Origin: Verrucomicrobiota bacterium
Lineage (GTDB): Bacteria > Verrucomicrobiota > Verrucomicrobiia > Limisphaerales > UBA1412
Assembly: GCA_017557085.1 (NCBI GenBank)
Contig: JAFZAR010000316.1
Span: 1 to 6,781, forward strand
Direction of reading: 5' to 3'
DNA: 6,781 bases
Positions 5,981-6,781 of the stretch are shown here, one piece after another. Position 1 is the first letter of the stretch. Each line of letters begins with the position of its first letter. The notes beneath the pieces are model-generated. The model had not been told where the DNA came from. It worked only from the letters and a program-made list of their open reading frames with translations, and did not search any database. The position numbers and the translations under genes were made by a program.

Positions 5981-6025
5981 CTGCCGGGACTCCCGCACGG
6001 AGTCTTGGAACCGTCTCCCCGGCGG
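5981..6025 (+). other. GC-rich stem-loop just after acpP
   Basis: CTGCCGGG (5981-5988) pairs with CCCGGCGG (6018-6025), 8 bp with one U-G pair, and encloses a second perfect hairpin GACTCC-CGCAC-GGAGTC (5988-6004; base 5988 can belong to either). It begins 8 bases after the acpP stop. No U-run follows, so it is more likely a 3'-end stabiliser or processing signal for acpP mRNA than a terminator. Confidence 0.4.
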
Positions 6026-6046
6026 TCAAATAAAAGTTGGGTAAAA

Positions 6047-6059
6047 AGCCGTGTCGGCT
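6047..6059 (+). other. Small hairpin in the acpP-fabF spacer
   Basis: AGCCG-TGT-CGGCT is a perfect 5-bp stem with a three-base loop, lying between the two larger structures of this spacer. It has no T-run and no assigned role. Confidence 0.3.
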
Positions 6060-6072
6060 GAATAATAAGTCG

Positions 6073-6116
6073 GGCTCGCGGGTTGTGTGGGTTTATACCT
6101 GTTTACGCCGCGAGTT
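6073..6116 (+). terminator. Possible attenuator or leaky terminator before fabF
   Basis: CTCGCG (6075-6080) pairs perfectly with CGCGAG (6109-6114); two G-U pairs extend it to 8 bp on the plus strand only. The loop can hold a small GGT/ACC hairpin. It is followed by a T-rich stretch ending in TTATTTTT (6123-6130). The T-run starts several bases late and the loop is long, so termination would be partial at best. This would let acpP mRNA exceed fabF mRNA. Confidence 0.35.
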
Positions 6117-6157
6117 GTCTTGTTATTTTTGAAATAAATCTTTTTGAATTCTAATAC

Positions 6158-6781
6158 ATGAACGGATCGAATCGCAGAGTCGTCATCACGGGTATCGGCA
6201 TCGTCTCCTCGCTGGGACAGGATGTGGATACTTTCTGGAAAAACATCATCAACAGCAAGTGCGGCATTCAAAAGATCACCTTGATCGACCCCACCGATTA
6301 TGCCTGTCAGATCGCCTCCGAAGTCCATGACTTCGACCCCACTCCGGCGTTCCCCTCTCCCAAAGAGGTCAAGAGATCTGACCGCTATTCTCAGTTTGCC
6401 GTCTTTGCTGGATGGCGGGCCCTCAACGACTCCGGACTGGATCTGGACAAGGAAGACCGCACACAGATCGGCTGCTTCTTTGGTTCGGGCATCGGCGGAC
6501 TTTCCACCACGGAATCCCAGTGCCGTGTCCTCTTTGAACGCGGACCGCGCCGTCTTTCCCCTTTCATGATTCCTCTGCTCATCCAGAACATGGGCTCAGG
6601 GCTCTTTTCCATCTTCCACGGTCTGGGCGGTCCTAACTTTGCGACCTGCTCGGCCTGCGCGACCTCCACTCATGCCATCGGTGAAGCCTGGCAGACCATC
6701 AAATTCGGCAGCGCGGACATCATGTTCGCGGGCGGTGCCGAAGCGGCCATCACCTGCATCGGCATCGGCGGTTTCAGCGCC
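6158..6781 (+). CDS. fabF: 3-oxoacyl-[acyl-carrier-protein] synthase II (partial, C-terminal half missing)
   Basis: Condensing enzyme that adds the two-carbon unit from malonyl-ACP to an acyl-ACP, with loss of CO2. The 208 readable residues are about half of the usual 410 or so. The N-terminus RRVVITGIGIVSSLG (6-20) is typical, followed by the KRSDRYSQFAVFA region, GSGIGGL (109-115) and SPFMIPLLIQNM (134-145). The active-site cysteine is Cys167 in CSACATSTHAIG (164-175), and GGAEAA follows at 192-197. The catalytic histidines lie beyond the right edge. The order after fabG-acpP is standard for fabF. The ATG is preceded by an A/T-rich leader without a Shine-Dalgarno sequence; the 185-base spacer before it holds three stem-loops. 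Confidence 0.96.
   Translation, partial: MNGSNRRVVITGIGIVSSLGQDVDTFWKNIINSKCGIQKITLIDPTDYACQIASEVHDFDPTPAFPSPKEVKRSDRYSQFAVFAGWRALNDSGLDLDKEDRTQIGCFFGSGIGGLSTTESQCRVLFERGPRRLSPFMIPLLIQNMGSGLFSIFHGLGGPNFATCSACATSTHAIGEAWQTIKFGSADIMFAGGAEAAITCIGIGGFSA

Overview
The window holds two divergent gene groups on either side of a gap of about 900 bases. On the minus strand are frr (ribosome recycling factor) and, downstream of it, an acyl-CoA synthetase of the AMP-binding superfamily that runs off the left edge. On the plus strand is argA (N-acetylglutamate synthase), then a fatty acid synthesis cluster fabD-fabG-acpP-fabF, with fabF cut by the right edge. All seven genes are recognisable housekeeping or metabolic genes. 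No mobile element, CRISPR array, tRNA or rRNA gene was seen.

Organism: a bacterium with moderately GC-rich genes and very AT-rich spacers. None of the plus-strand genes has a recognisable Shine-Dalgarno sequence; their leaders are A/T-rich. The protein sequences and this SD-poor style fit a Gram-negative bacterium outside Proteobacteria, perhaps the PVC group (Lentisphaerae or Verrucomicrobia-like). That placement is a guess.

Layout: 1-1078 acyl-CoA synthetase (minus, 3' end missing); 1127-1687 frr (minus); 1688-2590 divergent gap; 2591-3874 argA; 3889-4827 fabD; 4867-5610 fabG; 5733-5972 acpP; 6158-6781 fabF (5' part). FabD loads malonate onto the AcpP carrier, FabF condenses it with the growing acyl chain and FabG reduces the resulting 3-ketoacyl-ACP. 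ArgA, which starts arginine synthesis, is an unusual leader for this cluster; it shares only acetyl-CoA use with its neighbours.

The most interesting part is the divergent gap. Positions 1996-2169 contain an intricate set of complementary segments that fit best as a minus-strand RNA, because several pairs are G-U wobbles only on that strand. Two largely exclusive folds can be drawn: a nested long hairpin (2169-2061) and a three-way junction closed by a 12-bp stem (2110-1996) followed by a U-rich stretch. I could not match it to a known RNA family. It is a candidate small RNA or switch-like leader upstream of frr. Further stem-loops lie in the fabG-acpP and acpP-fabF spacers and may set the relative level of acyl carrier protein mRNA.
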